A DNA stretch of 64,000 bases from Phoenix dactylifera (lineage: Eukaryota; Streptophyta; Magnoliopsida; Arecales; Arecaceae): NCBI RefSeq assembly GCF_009389715.1, contig NC_052399.1:31071146-31135145 (forward strand). Direction: 5' to 3'. The position numbers were made by a program, and so were the translations under genes. The first letter of the stretch is position 1; each line of letters starts with the position of its first letter. Under the pieces are notes generated by a model. That model made no database searches. It was not told where the DNA came from and saw only the letters and a list, made by a program, of their open reading frames with translations. This document shows, piece by piece, positions 34,276 to 47,179 of this stretch.

Positions 34276-37200
34276 ATGTCAGCTTCAAACCCTTTGACCC
34301 GAATCCTTGAGACCAACAGACTGACCGGAACCAACTATAAAGACTGGCTTAGGAACCTGAAAATTGTTTTGAATTGTGAGAAAATAGGGTATGTGCTCGA
34401 GAATGATATCCCTAGGCTACCAGCACGTCCTACTGATGATCAGCGTGAGACGCATCAGAAGTGGACTGATGACGACATTAGGGTCAAGTGCTACATCATG
34501 GCATCCATGACTAACGAACTTCAATGCCAGCATGAAAATAAAAAGACTGCTAGGGAAATACTGGCTCATCTGCAAGAGTTGTATGGTGAGCAGAGCCGCA
34601 CTGCACGCTTTGAAGTGTCTAAGAGGCTCTTCAAGGCAAAGATGCGTGAGGGGCAGTCTGTCCACGATCACTGTTTGACTATGATCAAGGACCTCGAGGA
34701 ACTTGAGAAGCTCGGTATGTCCATGCATAAGGAACTGCAGATAGATCTGATCCTGCAATCCCTTCCTGATTCATTTGGCCAGTTTATAGTAAACTACCAT
34801 ATGAATAAAATTGAATGCACAAAGACCGAATTGTTGAATATGTTGGTAACTGCTGAAGGGGCCTTGAAAGGTTCAAGGGGCTCTGTTCTGGCTGCTGAGC
34901 TGACTTTTGGTTCCAAGAGAAAGTCTACTTGAAAGAAAAAGAAGCCTGCAAAGAAGCACAAGAAAGACAAAAAGCCTAAGAAGGAAGTTCATAAGAAAAG
35001 GGCTGATGACAAAGGAAAATGTTTCCACTGCAACGTCAACGGCCACTGGAAAAGGAACTGCCCTTCATACCTCGAGAGCCTGAAGAACCAAAAAGACACA
35101 CCTTCTGAAGGTATGTTAGACTTGCTCGTGATTGAAACTAACCTTACGGTTTCTTCTACTTCTAGTTGGGTTATAGATTCTGGTTCTAGTGCTCATTTGT
35201 GCACTACTATGCAGGGTCTAAAGGAAAGTAGGAGGCTGGCGGAAGGTGCAGTGACCCTTCGGGTTGGCAACGGGGCAAGAGTTGCTGCTGTAGCTGTGGG
35301 CACCTACCCTCTGCGATTACCGTCTGGATTTAGTTTATTGCTTAGAGACTGTTATTATGTCCCTGTTGCTAGCAGAAATTTGATTTCTGTTTCGTGTTTA
35401 GCACAGGATGGTCATGTTTTGACCTTTGACAAAGACTGCTGTTCTATTTATTTCAGAAATAAATTAGTTGCACGTGGTTTCATGATTGATAGTCTCTATC
35501 ACTTGCATATTGATGTGTCTGTGAATGTGTCTGAGCAAGTAGTGAGTGCCATAGGATCTAAAAGATCCAGAGATGAGATAAACTAGAAGTATTTGTGGCA
35601 CCTCAGGCTTGGCCATATTGGAGAGGACAGAATGAACAAAATGGAGAAAGATGGGTTTCTTGGCCCATTGACTTCTGAGTCATATCCAGTTTGTGAGTCC
35701 TGTCTTCAAGGAAAAATGGCTAGATTACCCTTTGTAGGACATGGGGAGAGGACCACTGAAATACTTACCCTGGTACACATTGATGTGTGTGGCCCATTCG
35801 ATGTGCTAGCCAGGGGTCGTTATTCATACTTCATTACCTTTACCGATGACTATTCACGATATGGGTATGTGTATCTTATGAGATACAAATCTGAGTCTTT
35901 TGAAAAGTTCAAAGAGTTCAGAAATGAAGTAGAAAAACAGACTGGAAAAATCCTTAAGGTTCTTCGATTAGATCGAGGAGAAGAATACCTTAGTGGGGAA
36001 TTCCGGGATTATCTCAAGAAAAATGGCATAGTCTCACAATGGACACCTCCGAGTACACCTCAGCTCAACGGGGTGTCAGAAAGGAGGAATCGGACTCTAT
36101 TGGATATGGTCCGATCCATGATGAGCTTCACTGATCTACCTATGTTTCTTTGGGGAGATGCCTTATTATCCGCAATTTATTTATTGAATAGAGTTCCCTC
36201 TAAATCCGTTCCTACCACACCGTATGAGATATGGCATGGTAAGAAGCCGAGTCTTGGTCATCTCAAGATTTGGGGATGTCCGGCCCACGTCAAGCGACTA
36301 CAGGCGGACAAGTTAGAGCCTAGGACCATAAGTGCTCGTTTCATTGGATATCCTAAAGAGTCATTAGGATACAATTTTTACATCTCAGAGGATCACAATG
36401 TGTTTGTGAGCCGACATGCCGTCTTTCTGGAAAAACAGTTTATCCTTGATAGAGGCAGTGGGAGAAAAATTGAGCTTGAAGAGAGAGTCTCTGAAAAGCA
36501 ACGAGTCATGGATTCCTATAGAACCTATTCATACAGAGCCAGTACACGTAGTACCTCCTCCACCTCGTAGATCTAGTAGGGTCTCCCATCCTCCCGATAG
36601 ATACTTAGGTATACTAGTAGAGGACACCGAGGAAATGTTCCTCATGGGAGATACGGAACATGTACAGGATCCCAATACCTACGACGAGGCGATATCTGAT
36701 ATCGATTCCGAGAAATGGCTGGAAGCCATGAAGTCAGAGATAGACTCCATGTATTCCAACCAAGTCTGGACCTTAGTAGATCCACCAGAAGGTATAGTAC
36801 CTATTGGATGTAAATGGATCTATAAAAGGAAGATAGGTTCGGATGGAAAGGTAGAGACATATAAGGCAAGGCTAGTAGCGAAAGGGTATAGTCAGCGCGA
36901 AGGCATTGACTATCAGGAGACCTTTTCACCTGTAGCCATGCTGAAATCCATTCGAACATTGCTTGCTATTGCAGCATTTCATGATTATGAAATATGGCAG
37001 ATGGATGTGAAAACTGCTTTCCTGAATGGATATCTTGATGAAGATATCTATATGGAGCAGCCTTTGGGTTTCACTTCCAGTGATGGTGATCACAAGGTCT
37101 GCAAGCTGCAAAGGTCCATCTATGGACTAAAGCAAGCATCTCAGAGTTGGAACACTCGTTTTAATGATGCGATCAAATCGTTTGAGTTCATCAAGAACGA

Positions 37201-38242
37201 AGAGGAACCATGTGTTTACAAGAAGGTTAGTGGGAGTGCTGTCGTGTTCCTCGTACTGTACGTGGATGACATCCTCCTGATAGGAAATGATATTCCTATG
37301 TTAACCTCGGTCAAGGTCTGGTTATCAAAAGAGTTCTCCATGAAAGACCTTGGGGAAGCATCCTACATTTTGGGGATAAAGGTCTATAGGGATAGATCTA
37401 AAAGGATGCTTGGCCTATCACAAAAGATGTACATAGAGGAGGTACTGAAGAGGTTCAGTATGGAAAACTCCAAGAGGGGTCTATTACCCCTTAGGCATGG
37501 GATTCATCTCTCCAAAAAGATGTGCCCCAACACATCTGAAGAGATTCAACGCATGAGCAGGATTCCTTATGCTTCTGCAATAGGAAGCCTCATGTATGCC
37601 ATGCTGTGTACACGACCTGATATAGCCCTTGCTGTGAGTGTCACTAGCAGATATCAGTCGAATCCAGGTGAAGAGCACTGGACAGCTGTGAAGAACATTC
37701 TTAAGTACTTAAGAAGAACTAAAGATTTGTTCTTGGTCTTTGGAGGAGCATTGGAGTTAAAGGTAGAAGGATACACAGATTCAGACTTTATGACTGATAT
37801 TGATGATAGAAAGTCTACATCTGGATATGTGTTCTTGTGCAATGGTGGTACGGTAAATTGGAAGAGTTCCAAACAACCGATCATTGCTGATTCTACCATG
37901 GAAGCTGAGTATATCGCCGCCTCTGAAGCTGCAAAGGAAGCCTTCTGGTTCAACAAATTCATTGCAGAGCTAGATGTAATGCCATCGGATGCCATCACAC
38001 TCTACTGCGATAATAATGGCGCCATAGCTCTTGCTAAGGAGCCAAGGTCTCATCAGAAGTCCAAGCACATAGAGCGGCGCTTTCACCTCATACGCGAATA
38101 CCTCGAGAAGAAATATGTCGAGGTAAAGAGAGTAGACTCCGCAGACAACGTGGCAGACCCGCTCACTAAGCAGTTAAATCAGCAGAAGACAGAAGCCCAC
38201 CTTGAGAAGATGGGACTTAGATATATGTCTGATTGGCTTTAG
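34276..38242 (+). pseudogene. Element 1 gag-pol polyprotein, three lesions
   Basis: gag starts at MSASNPLTRILETNRLTGTN and has the UBN2-type capsid region (34276-34929). After an in-frame TGA (34930-34932) the same frame continues with a CCHC knuckle (CFHCNVNGHWKRNC, about 35020-35061) and protease (WVIDSGSSAHLC, catalytic DSG). After an in-frame TAG (35584-35586) come the GAG-pre-integrase motif ([17 protein letters not shown]) and the integrase core ([29 protein letters not shown]).

A frameshift near 36500-36560 moves reading to the frame ending at 38242. That part holds reverse transcriptase ([20 protein letters not shown]; catalytic YVDD at about 37259) and RNase H (YTDSDF, MEAEYIAASEA, CDNNGAIALA). 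Total is about 1,320 codons, normal for copia. Confidence 0.92.
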
Positions 38243-38245
38243 TGC

Positions 38246-38256
38246 AAGTGGGAGAT
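38246..38256 (+). promoter_or_regulatory. Element 1 polypurine tract
   Basis: aagtgggagat lies immediately before the 3' LTR, where the plus-strand primer is expected. Confidence 0.75.
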
Positions 38257-40109
38257 TGTTAGATGTATGCCCTAGAAGCCAATCTGGCGGACACATTATT
38301 AATTCTAGGACATAAATTTGTACTTGACTTTATTATTATCGAATAATAAATGGGCATCTTTTCATTCATATTGTTTATGTGTCTATGAATCGTCCAAGAA
38401 ATTAATAAGATGATGGTACATATTCTCAAGAGTTGAGAATTTGAGCCATGTATTATTGGTGATTAATTTCTAAATGCTCATGATCAATGGATCATCACGA
38501 GGACGGTGATCGATCCGATCAGTGCACAAATCGCTTTCCTTATGGATGGACGAGACTCGAGTCCACAGTGTAGGGACACTGAAGTGATAGTGCAGGTGCT
38601 TGTTAGAGAACAAGGGTACTGAGCGTGACCAAGACAAGAAGTCACTTGGATGTCTATCCACTCGTCAGTGATTTGCTTGATGTTGCAGTAGTATGACTGG
38701 TCCTTTGACCTGCGGTGCTTCGGCTACTCACAGTGAGGTTATTGTAGTTTGACTACACGTATACATGGTCTCTAGCCATATGGGTCCTTATAGTGTAGAT
38801 TGGATGCAGTAAGTTCACTGTAGGAGTAGGGTATGCACTTACATGGAATCTATCGACCTTGATAGAAGAGGAGTGATCCTATGTGATTTATTAGACTGAG
38901 TTCTAAGACCTTGGCCAGGGCAGTAATATAAAGTGGAGAAAGAGTTTTTCACTATCGAACTCAAGTCAAATAAATCTAGACATGTGACAGACGACGGGGT
39001 TTGACGAGTTATCCATGACCTCCGGTCTGTAGGGATCCACGATAGAAGGACTGTATCATACGATAACTGCACCTAGAGGTTCATCATTCTATTCTGCTGG
39101 GTGGCCACTACATACTGCTAGGTGTCACTGGTGGATGGTGAGACTCACAGGGATCATCTTGATGGTCGATAAACCCTGATGAGTTGAGTTGAAAATTGTT
39201 TCAACCCATTGAAAGGAGTTTTCAATGATATTGTGATAGAGATCGCAATATATCTCACTACCAGTCAGAATAGAACCTATGGGGTCACACACATTAGAGG
39301 TATTGACCGATCCGATGGTTGAATGTGATTAGGAATCACAAATAATCAATTAGATTGATAAATGGATAACCCGCTAAGAGTTAGTGGTTGGAAGAAGGAA
39401 CAATTGCAATCGAATTGCAATTTAATTTAATTAATTAAATTTAATTAATTGGACTTGATCATGAGTCCTACTTGGAGTAGGATCCTTGGAGTCCTAATTG
39501 GATTAGGATTTCAAATTAAATTAGAATCCTATTTGGAATAGGATTTCTAAAGTCCTAATTGTCTTAGGGCTGAAATTTAATAAGTCCTAATTAGATTAGG
39601 ATTATTTTAAGTCCTAATTAATTTTAAATTTAATTTAATTAATTTCATGACTCCTAATTAGATTAGGATTGAAGAGTTCAATAGAGTCATGGCTCAATTA
39701 AATTCTAATTGGATTAGGAATTGGAGGAAATTGAAATGGGTTCATAAAAATCCTATTTTGACTAGGATTGGACTCATAAAATGAACCCAAACCATCTTGC
39801 CACTTAATTTGATTAAATGGCTAATAAAATGGGATATGAAGGAAGGGCCCACGCCCCTCCCCTTGGGAAGTGCGTGGAAGAAAAAGGAGGGGCGTAAGCC
39901 CCTCCTTGCTGCCGAATTGGGGAGATAAGGGTGAGCTCCTAAAAATAAGGAGCTCATCCTTATCTCATGGAGAAATAAATGGAGGAGGGGTTCAGCCCCT
40001 CCTCTAATCCTTCTTTTGGTGTTCACGGCAGCAAAAAGGACCCCCTTCCTCCTCCTTTCATCTGCAAGCAAGAGAAGAGGAAGAAGAATCCTTGGTGGCT
40101 CTCCTCCTT
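38257..40109 (+). repeat. Element 1 3' LTR, first part
   Basis: Matches 30605 onward and contains about 226 bp (39630-39855) missing from the 5' LTR. Broken after tcctt (40105-40109), the target duplication of element 2. It resumes at 59289 (59284 if the duplicated tcctt is counted). Confidence 0.92.
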
Positions 40110-40279
40110 TGTGGAGTGATTGATTAAAACCCTATTTGATTTTGATGAGCTCAAAGCATTTGAGTATATCTCTTGCTTACTAATGAATTCAATTAAGTGT
40201 TTCAGTGAAAATCTTGTCTAAGTGTCTCTAGACTTGGTTCATAATATTTTGGATAAGTTAAGAAGTCAGCCTGAACCAA

Positions 40280-41210
40280 AGTCTGAGACTCGAGTCGACT
40301 CCAGAGTATCACGAGTCGACTCCAAGCGTATCAAGTTCACTGGCACGGGCTCGAGTCGACTCCGGATAAGTACGAGTCGACTCCGACTTAGAACAGACAG
40401 ACGAACAGAAAGCATCAACTCAAAACCTGTCAGCGAGTCGACTCCTGAAGTGCGCGAGTCGACTCCGATGTTCACCGAGTCGACTCCAGGGTAGCAAGAG
40501 TCGACTCCAAGGAGCCACAGGCAGAAAAGTCAGAGAGCAGTTTTCGGGTCTGAGATTCGAGTCGACTCCCGTGGAACGCGAGTCGACTCCGATGGTTGGC
40601 AAGTCGACTTCAAAGAAAGTGAGAGTCGACTCTCAGAGGAACATAAGGAAAAAGTCAGAGAACGTTTTTCGAACTCTGAGATTCGAGTCGACTCCCGCAA
40701 TACGCGAGTCGACTCCGAGACTCCGCAACCACAAAGAAGACAGAAGACCAATTTACTGTCTCTGAGATTCGAGTCGACTCCCAGACAGCTAGAGTCGACT
40801 CCAAGGCAGCTCTACATCAAAAAGACAGAAGACAGTGTTTCGGAAACTGAGAGCCGAGTCGACTCCGGAGAAGTTCGAGTCGACTCCAAGACTGGATGAG
40901 GCAAAAGACAGAAGATAGGGAGTTCGGGCTCTGAGCGCCGAGTCGACTCTCCGGATTGTCGAGTCGACTCGAGTGGACCAAATTCAAAAATAGATCCACG
41001 GACTCCATGGGATGAGCCGACTCCGAGAAAGCCAAGTCAGCTCCAGAAGTTGGCGAGTCGACTCCAGGTCAAGACGAGTCGACTCCCAGCCTAAGAGGCT
41101 ACTTTAATTCAAATCCGAAACAGTTGCCGAGTCGACTCCAGAAAAGCATGAGTCGACTCCCGCTACAGCCGAGTCGACTCCTGATCGCGCGAGTCGACTC
41201 CAACCCACCA
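40280..41210. repeat. array of about 26 GAGTCGACTC-type palindromes in U3
   Basis: The 10-bp palindrome gagtcgactc (or one-base variants, most often followed by c) recurs every 15-60 bp. The sequence between copies is not repeated. The array ends about 80 bp before a TATA-like box (41291), which places it in the promoter/enhancer part of the LTR. The same array is in the 3' LTR (50090-51020). Confidence 0.92.
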
Positions 41211-41290
41211 ACGGACACGTTGTCAGGGTGTACAGAGTGTGCAGAACGGGCAGAAAAAGCTCTCTAACGGCTAGTTTCCGTGGGGGTTGG

Positions 41291-41299
41291 TTTAAATAG
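41291..41299 (+). promoter_or_regulatory. Element 2 LTR TATA-like box
   Basis: tttaaatag follows the palindrome array and precedes a leader-like stretch. The equivalent in the 3' LTR is near 51100. Start-site position is inferred. Confidence 0.45.
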
Positions 41300-42089
41300 C
41301 CACAGAGGACTGTAGCAAAGCAGAGAACAACCATTCCACTCCAAGTAATCAAGCTTTCAATCTCTGCAACTTGTTCTTCAACGAAAAAGAGGGAAGAGCA
41401 GCATTAACTGCATCCACCTACTTCTTCCCAACATTGAAAGAGCCTCCTCCTGCATTCAAGTCGACTACACATTCAAGAGGAGACCCGAAGTTCAAGAAGC
41501 CCTTCCTCTTCTCCAACTTAAAAGCGTTTGAGGGCTCTTAACTTCGTTATTGTTCATATTGCCATTTATCTGCTTTTGAGAAGCTGTATTTTTCTGTTTG
41601 TTCTTTTCATCTACACATTGTCTTTGCTTGGTTCAATCGGGGGATTGAATCAAGGGTATAGAGGTTGGTTGGTGAGCCGAGTGTAAAACCAACGTGTAAG
41701 GGTTCGATTGTGATCCTGGAAAAACAATCGGGGTTGGTTCTAGTCAGTGAGCCTGGGAAAACCGACCGAGTTCGTTGTGAGCTCGTAAAACAACAAGTTT
41801 GGTTGTGAGCTTGGAAAACAACCGGCTGTAATCCAAGGGGTTATAGTGAATTCCCAAGTGAGACTTGGGGAGTGGACGTAGGAGCAAGGGTTAGCTCCGA
41901 ACCACTATAAAACTTGGTGTTTGTGATTGATTGTCTCTCTTTCTCTTACTCTCATATCACTCACAGCACATAGCAATTAATCGAACAACTTGCAATAGCT
42001 TTAATTAGTCATCCACATCGTTTTAAATTATAAGATTATTTTAAAACCCAATTCACCCCCCCTCTTGGGTTGTCTATCTGGGCAACAAG

Positions 42090-42102
42090 TGGTATCAGAG
42101 CC
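42090..42102 (+). promoter_or_regulatory. Element 2 primer-binding site
   Basis: tggtatcagagcc, two bases after the LTR, complementary to initiator tRNA-Met. Confidence 0.9.
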
Positions 42103-42134
42103 TAAACTCTTCCACCCAAGAGTAAAAGATCGAA

Positions 42135-43916
42135 ATGACAACCCCATTTGGATCTTCCCACATTGAGGGTCAGTCCACCCAAAGACCCCCATTCTTTAAT
42201 GGATCCGACTACTCATATTGGAAGGCTAGGATGAGAATATTCATCCAAGCCCAAGACTATGAGATGTGGACCATTGTAGTAAATGGGCCATACATCCCAT
42301 CCATATATGTAGAGGGTGTCACGGTACCCAAACTAGAAAAGGATTGGGATGAACATGACATGAGAAAGGCACAACTAAACTCTAAAGCTATGAATGTGCT
42401 TTATTGTGCCTTAGATAGAAATGAATTCAATAGGGTCTCAACTTGCAATTCTGTAAAAGAGATTTGGGACAGACTTGAAGTGACCCATGAGGGCACGAAT
42501 CAAGTCAAAGAATCCAAAATAAATATTTTGGTTCATAAGTATGAACTATTTAAAATGGATTCTAATGAAACAATCACATGCATGTTCACTAGGTTTACTG
42601 ACATTGTCAATGGCCTAAAAAGCCTTGGCAAGAACTATACTAACAGTGAGCTTGTCAGGAAAATCCTTCGTTGTCTACCAAGGTCATGGGAAGCTAAAGT
42701 GACGGCAATCCAAGAAGCCAAGGACTTGAACAAGTTACCACTTGAGGAGCTTCTTGGATCCCTAATGACGCACGAGCTAACCATGAAGCAACACAACGAG
42801 GAAGAGTCCTCCCATAAGAAAAAGGTAATAGCTCTTAAATCTACTTCATCTAACAAGGACTTGTCTTGCAGTAGCAGCAGTGAAGAAGAAGAACATGAGG
42901 AAGATGATGGTGAGGCTCTTCTTGTGCGCAAATTCAGAAAATTCATCAACCACAAGAAGTCCTATCATCAAAGGAGAGGCCCCTCAAATTCCTACCGCAA
43001 GGACAAAGGTAAGGAAAGGGAAAATGAGGGGATTGGCTGCTATGAGTGTAAAAAACCGGGACACATCAGAGCTGTGTGTCCCTTACTAAAGAAGGGCAAC
43101 AAGTACAAGAAGAAGAAAGCCCTCGTCACCACCTTATCGGACTCCGACGCATCATCTTCATCATCGGATGAAGAACAAGAAGAAAAGGCCAATGTGTGCT
43201 TCATGGCCAATGAAAATGAGGTAACATCTGAATCACATCTCGATTTTTCTTTTGATGAACTTTATGATGCATTTAATGAATTAATGATAGAATATAAGGC
43301 CATAAATCTTAAGAATAAAGAACTAAAAATAGCCAATCAATCATACATACTTAAATGCGATAAACTAGTTAAGGATAAGGACTGTATCACCAAAGAAAAT
43401 CTAGAACTTAAGACAAACAACCAACTCTTAATTAAGAAAACTAACACCTTAAGTAAAGATAACGAAGAACTAACTAAGGAATTTTCAGAACTTAAAAACC
43501 ATAAACAAATCTTAAACAAGGATCTCACAAAAGAACTAAATGATCTAAAAGCAGAAAATCAAACACTAACTAAAGAACTTAACAAATACAAACCTTTGGT
43601 TGAAAAATTTACATATAGTTCTGAAAAGTTAAATATGATACTAAATAGTCAACGAGCAGTATTTAATAAAGCGGGTTTAGGATATAAACCAAGAAATAAA
43701 CAAAAACTTCTTAGTAACTTCTTTGTTAAAGCTGGGGAAAGTAAAACTAAGAAAATAACCTGCTTTTGTTGTGGAACTATAGGTCATAAAGCAAATGTGT
43801 GTAATTTTAGGAAAGGTAAAACAAAAAGGAAAATTAAAAGGGTATGGGTTCCAAAAGGAACCAACTTGACTAACCATGAAGGACCCAAGAAAACTTGGGT
43901 ACCTAAGATGATATGA
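42135..43916 (+). CDS. Element 2 gag (593 codons)
   Basis: Capsid/nucleocapsid polyprotein of the retrotransposon. The start MTTPFGSSHIEGQSTQRPPF is 33 bp after the PBS. Residues about 20-230 form the UBN2-type capsid domain (YWKARMRIFIQ; LLGSLMTHEL). Residues about 235-260 are Ser/Glu-rich. The first CCHC knuckle CYECKKPGHIRAVC is at about residue 302. A long coiled-coil-like Asn/Lys/Leu stretch covers about 370-490, and a second knuckle CFCCGTIGHKANVC is at about 543. Two knuckles plus a coiled coil fit Sirevirus gag, which is longer than most copia gags. The frame ends with TGA at 43914 in a different phase from pol. Confidence 0.9.
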   Translation: MTTPFGSSHIEGQSTQRPPFFNGSDYSYWKARMRIFIQAQDYEMWTIVVNGPYIPSIYVEGVTVPKLEKDWDEHDMRKAQLNSKAMNVLYCALDRNEFNRVSTCNSVKEIWDRLEVTHEGTNQVKESKINILVHKYELFKMDSNETITCMFTRFTDIVNGLKSLGKNYTNSELVRKILRCLPRSWEAKVTAIQEAKDLNKLPLEELLGSLMTHELTMKQHNEEESSHKKKVIALKSTSSNKDLSCSSSSEEEEHEEDDGEALLVRKFRKFINHKKSYHQRRGPSNSYRKDKGKERENEGIGCYECKKPGHIRAVCPLLKKGNKYKKKKALVTTLSDSDASSSSSDEEQEEKANVCFMANENEVTSESHLDFSFDELYDAFNELMIEYKAINLKNKELKIANQSYILKCDKLVKDKDCITKENLELKTNNQLLIKKTNTLSKDNEELTKEFSELKNHKQILNKDLTKELNDLKAENQTLTKELNKYKPLVEKFTYSSEKLNMILNSQRAVFNKAGLGYKPRNKQKLLSNFFVKAGESKTKKITCFCCGTIGHKANVCNFRKGKTKRKIKRVWVPKGTNLTNHEGPKKTWVPKMI

Positions 43917-43929
43917 TTTGCTTGTGTAG

Positions 43930-46900
43930 GAGTGTCTTGCAGCCAAGGTCAACAAAAACTGCTGGTATTTGGATAGTGGCTGCTCAAGACACATGACGGG
44001 TGACAAGGATCAATTTTTCACCCTTGAAGCTAAGAAGGGAGGTGCTGTGACTTTTGGAGACAACAACCAAGGTCACATCATTGGTATTGGTAAAGTTCAA
44101 ATTACCCCTTCTACTTTTATTGATAATGTTAGATATGTTGATGGTCTTAAGCATAACTTATTAAGCATTAGTCAATTATGTGATAAAGGGTATGATGTTA
44201 TGTTTAAACCATCACTATGCATTATAACAAACCCTAATGACAATAGTTTAGTTTTTAAAGGAATTAGACGTGGGAATGTGTATGTTGTAGACCTTGAAGA
44301 TCTTGCCAAACATAACCAATGTCTAGTTGTTAATGAAACTAAGGATAATGATGCTAGCTGGTTATGGCACCGTAAGTTAGGTCATGCAAGCATGGACACA
44401 ATAACTAAACTAGTTAAAAGAGATTCCGTGATAGGTTTGCCAAAATTAAAATTTGAGAAGAACAAAATATGTGAAGCATGTCAATTTGGCAAACAATCTA
44501 GGAACTCATTTAAATCCATAAAATGTGTCTCTACATCTAGACCTCTAGAATTATTACACATGGACCTATTCGGACCAACTAGAACCACTAGCCTAGGTGG
44601 AAATAAATATGGTCTAGTTATTGTAGATGACTATTCTAGATACACTTGGGTTATGTTCTTAGCACATAAAGATCAAGCTTTTTCAGTATTTAAAAAGTTT
44701 CATAAGGAAGTAACCAATGCTAGAGATACTTCAGTAATAGCCATTAGAAGTGACCATGGTACCGAATTCGAAAATCAGTCATTTGATGAGTTTTGTAGTA
44801 AAAAGGGGATAACCCATAATTTTTCTGCACCTAGGACACCACAACAAAATGGAGTTGTGGAGAGGAAAAATAGAACTCTAGAGGAAATGGCTAGAACTAT
44901 GTTATGTGAAAGTAACCTCCCTAAGTACTTTTGGGGAGAAGCCATTAATACTTCTTGTCATATATTAAATAGAGTTCTATTGAGACCCATCATAAAGAAA
45001 ACACCTTATGAACTTTGGAAAAACAGAAAACCAAAAGTTAATTACTTTCATGTTTTTGGATGTAGGTGTTTTGTTCATAATAATGGGAAAGATAATCTAG
45101 GTAAATTTGACTCTAAATCTGATGAGGGAATATTCTTAGGTTACTCTACAACTAGTAAAGCCTATAGAGTCTTTAATAAAAGAACCTTAGTTATAGAAGA
45201 ATCTATACATGTTGTATTTGATGATTCTAGTGACATCTCCTCTAGTAAGAAAGTTAACTTTGATGATGATGCTGAAATTCTTGAAGAAAAGATAGATGAG
45301 ATGACATTACAAGATGATAATCAAAAATTGATTGAAGGAGCATCATCAAGCCAAGAGGCTATTGTGAATCATGGGCTAACTAAAGCTTGGAGGTATGCTC
45401 ACGGGCATCCTAAGGAACTAATTCTAGATGATCCATCTCAACCGGTTAGGACTAGAGCATCTCTTAGGAATTTAAATAACCATCTAGCTTTCGTCTCACA
45501 CTTTGAGCCCAAACATATAGAAGAAGCCGAAAATGATGTAAATTGGATAAATGCAATGCAAGAAGAATTAAACCAATTTACTAGAAACAAGGTATGGAAT
45601 CTAGTAGAGAGACCTTCTGAATATCCGATTATAGGTACTAAATGGATTTATAAAAATAAACTTGATGAAAATGGAATTGTTATAAGGAATAAGGCTAGAC
45701 TAGTAGCAAAGGGTTATAATCAAGAAGAAGGTATAGATTTTGATGAAACCTTTGCTCCTGTAGCTAGACTTGAGGCTATTAGATTATTATTAGCATATGC
45801 ATGCTCTAAGGACTTCAAACTATTTCAAATGGATGTAAAAAGTGCATTTTTAAATGGGTATATAAATGAGGAGGTATATGTAAAACAACCTCCTGGTTTT
45901 GAAAATCATCAATACCCTAATCATGTATATAAACTGAACAAAGCACTTTATGGTTTAAAACAAGCACCTAGAGCATGGTATGAGAGGCTTAGCAAATTCC
46001 TACTAGAACATGAGTTCTCTAAGGGTAATGTAGATACAACACTATTTCTGAAAAAGAAAAACCAAGATATGCTACTAGTACAGATTTATGTTGATGATAT
46101 CATTTTCGGTGCTACTAACAATCGCCTCTGCGAAGAATTTGCTGATTTGATGCAGAGTGAATTTGAGATGAGCATGATGGGAGAGCTGAACTACTTCCTC
46201 GGGCTTCAAATCAAACAGTCTGAAGGAGGCATCTTCATCAATCAAGCCAAATATATCAAGGAGATGCTCAAGAAGTTTGATATGGAGGGAAACAAGTCAA
46301 TCAGCACCACCATGAGCTCATCATGCAAATTAGACCAAGATGAATCAGGTAAATCTGTAGATCAGAAACTGTATAGAGGTATGATAGGATCTTTATTGTA
46401 TCTTACTGCAAGTAGACCTGATATTATGTTTAGTGTCTGCATGTGTGCTAGATATCAGGCTAATCCTAAGGAATCACATCTAGTTGCAGTTAAGAGAATT
46501 TTTAAATACTTAATAGGAACTAAGAATATAGGGTTATGGTACTCTAAAGAATCTAGCCTAAACTTAATAGGATACACAGATTCAGACTTCGCTGGATGTA
46601 AGCTTGATAGAAAAAGTACCAGCGGGTCTTGTCAATTTCTAGGAGAAAACCTAATCTCATGGTTTAGCAAGAAACAAAACTCGGTTGCATTATCTACTGC
46701 TGAAGCTGAATATGTTGCAGCCGGAAGTTGTTGTGCTCAAATCTTGTGGATCAAACAACAATTAGAAGATTATGGCATTAAACAAGATAAAATACCTATT
46801 AACTGTGATAATACAAGTGCCATTAATCTAACTAAAAATCCAATTCAGCATTTAAGAACTAAACACATTGAGATAAGACATCACTTCATAAGAGATCATG

Positions 46901-47031
46901 TACTGAATGGTGATGTGACACTACAATTTATTTGTACTGATGATCAATTAGCAGACATTTTTACAAAACCCCTAAGTGAAGAGAGGTTTAGTGTGCTTAG
47001 GAGGGGATTAGGAGTGATTGATCCATCCTAG
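43930..47031 (+). CDS. Element 2 pol (protease, integrase, RT, RNase H)
   Basis: The open frame follows a TAG at 43927-43929 and is offset from gag, so expression needs a frameshift or there is a recent lesion at the junction. There is no obvious ATG at the start; the protease motif begins with [13 protein letters not shown]. Then come GAG-pre-integrase ([22 protein letters not shown]), the integrase core ([28 protein letters not shown]), reverse transcriptase ([29 protein letters not shown], catalytic YVDD at 46087) and RNase H ([27 protein letters not shown]), ending ADIFTKPL. About 1,030 codons with all catalytic motifs present and no internal stop. Confidence 0.93.
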
Positions 47032-47179
47032 TGGTAGTTTCCACTAGATTCGTTGATTTTGATGATTAGATTGTGGTTAAAATAGAGTTTCTTTTCAATG
47101 ATCATCAAATCAGATCATAATTTAGTGATTTTTCCTCATTCGGCACGAACATAACATGATTTTTAGGTGCGTGCCAAAG

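Larger units (their letters stand above)
40110..42087 (+). repeat. Element 2 5' LTR (1,978 bp)
   Basis: By eye I count about 15-20 differences from the 3' LTR, most of them C/T or G/A transitions, so roughly 1% divergence. U3 holds the GAGTCGACTC array (40280-41210). Confidence 0.93.

Noticed and set aside
40222..41352. Open frames on both strands made of EST/VDSR-like repeats in the LTR
   Set aside because: They arise from the GAGTCGACTC palindromes, which translate openly in several frames. They recur in the other LTR and have no gene features.
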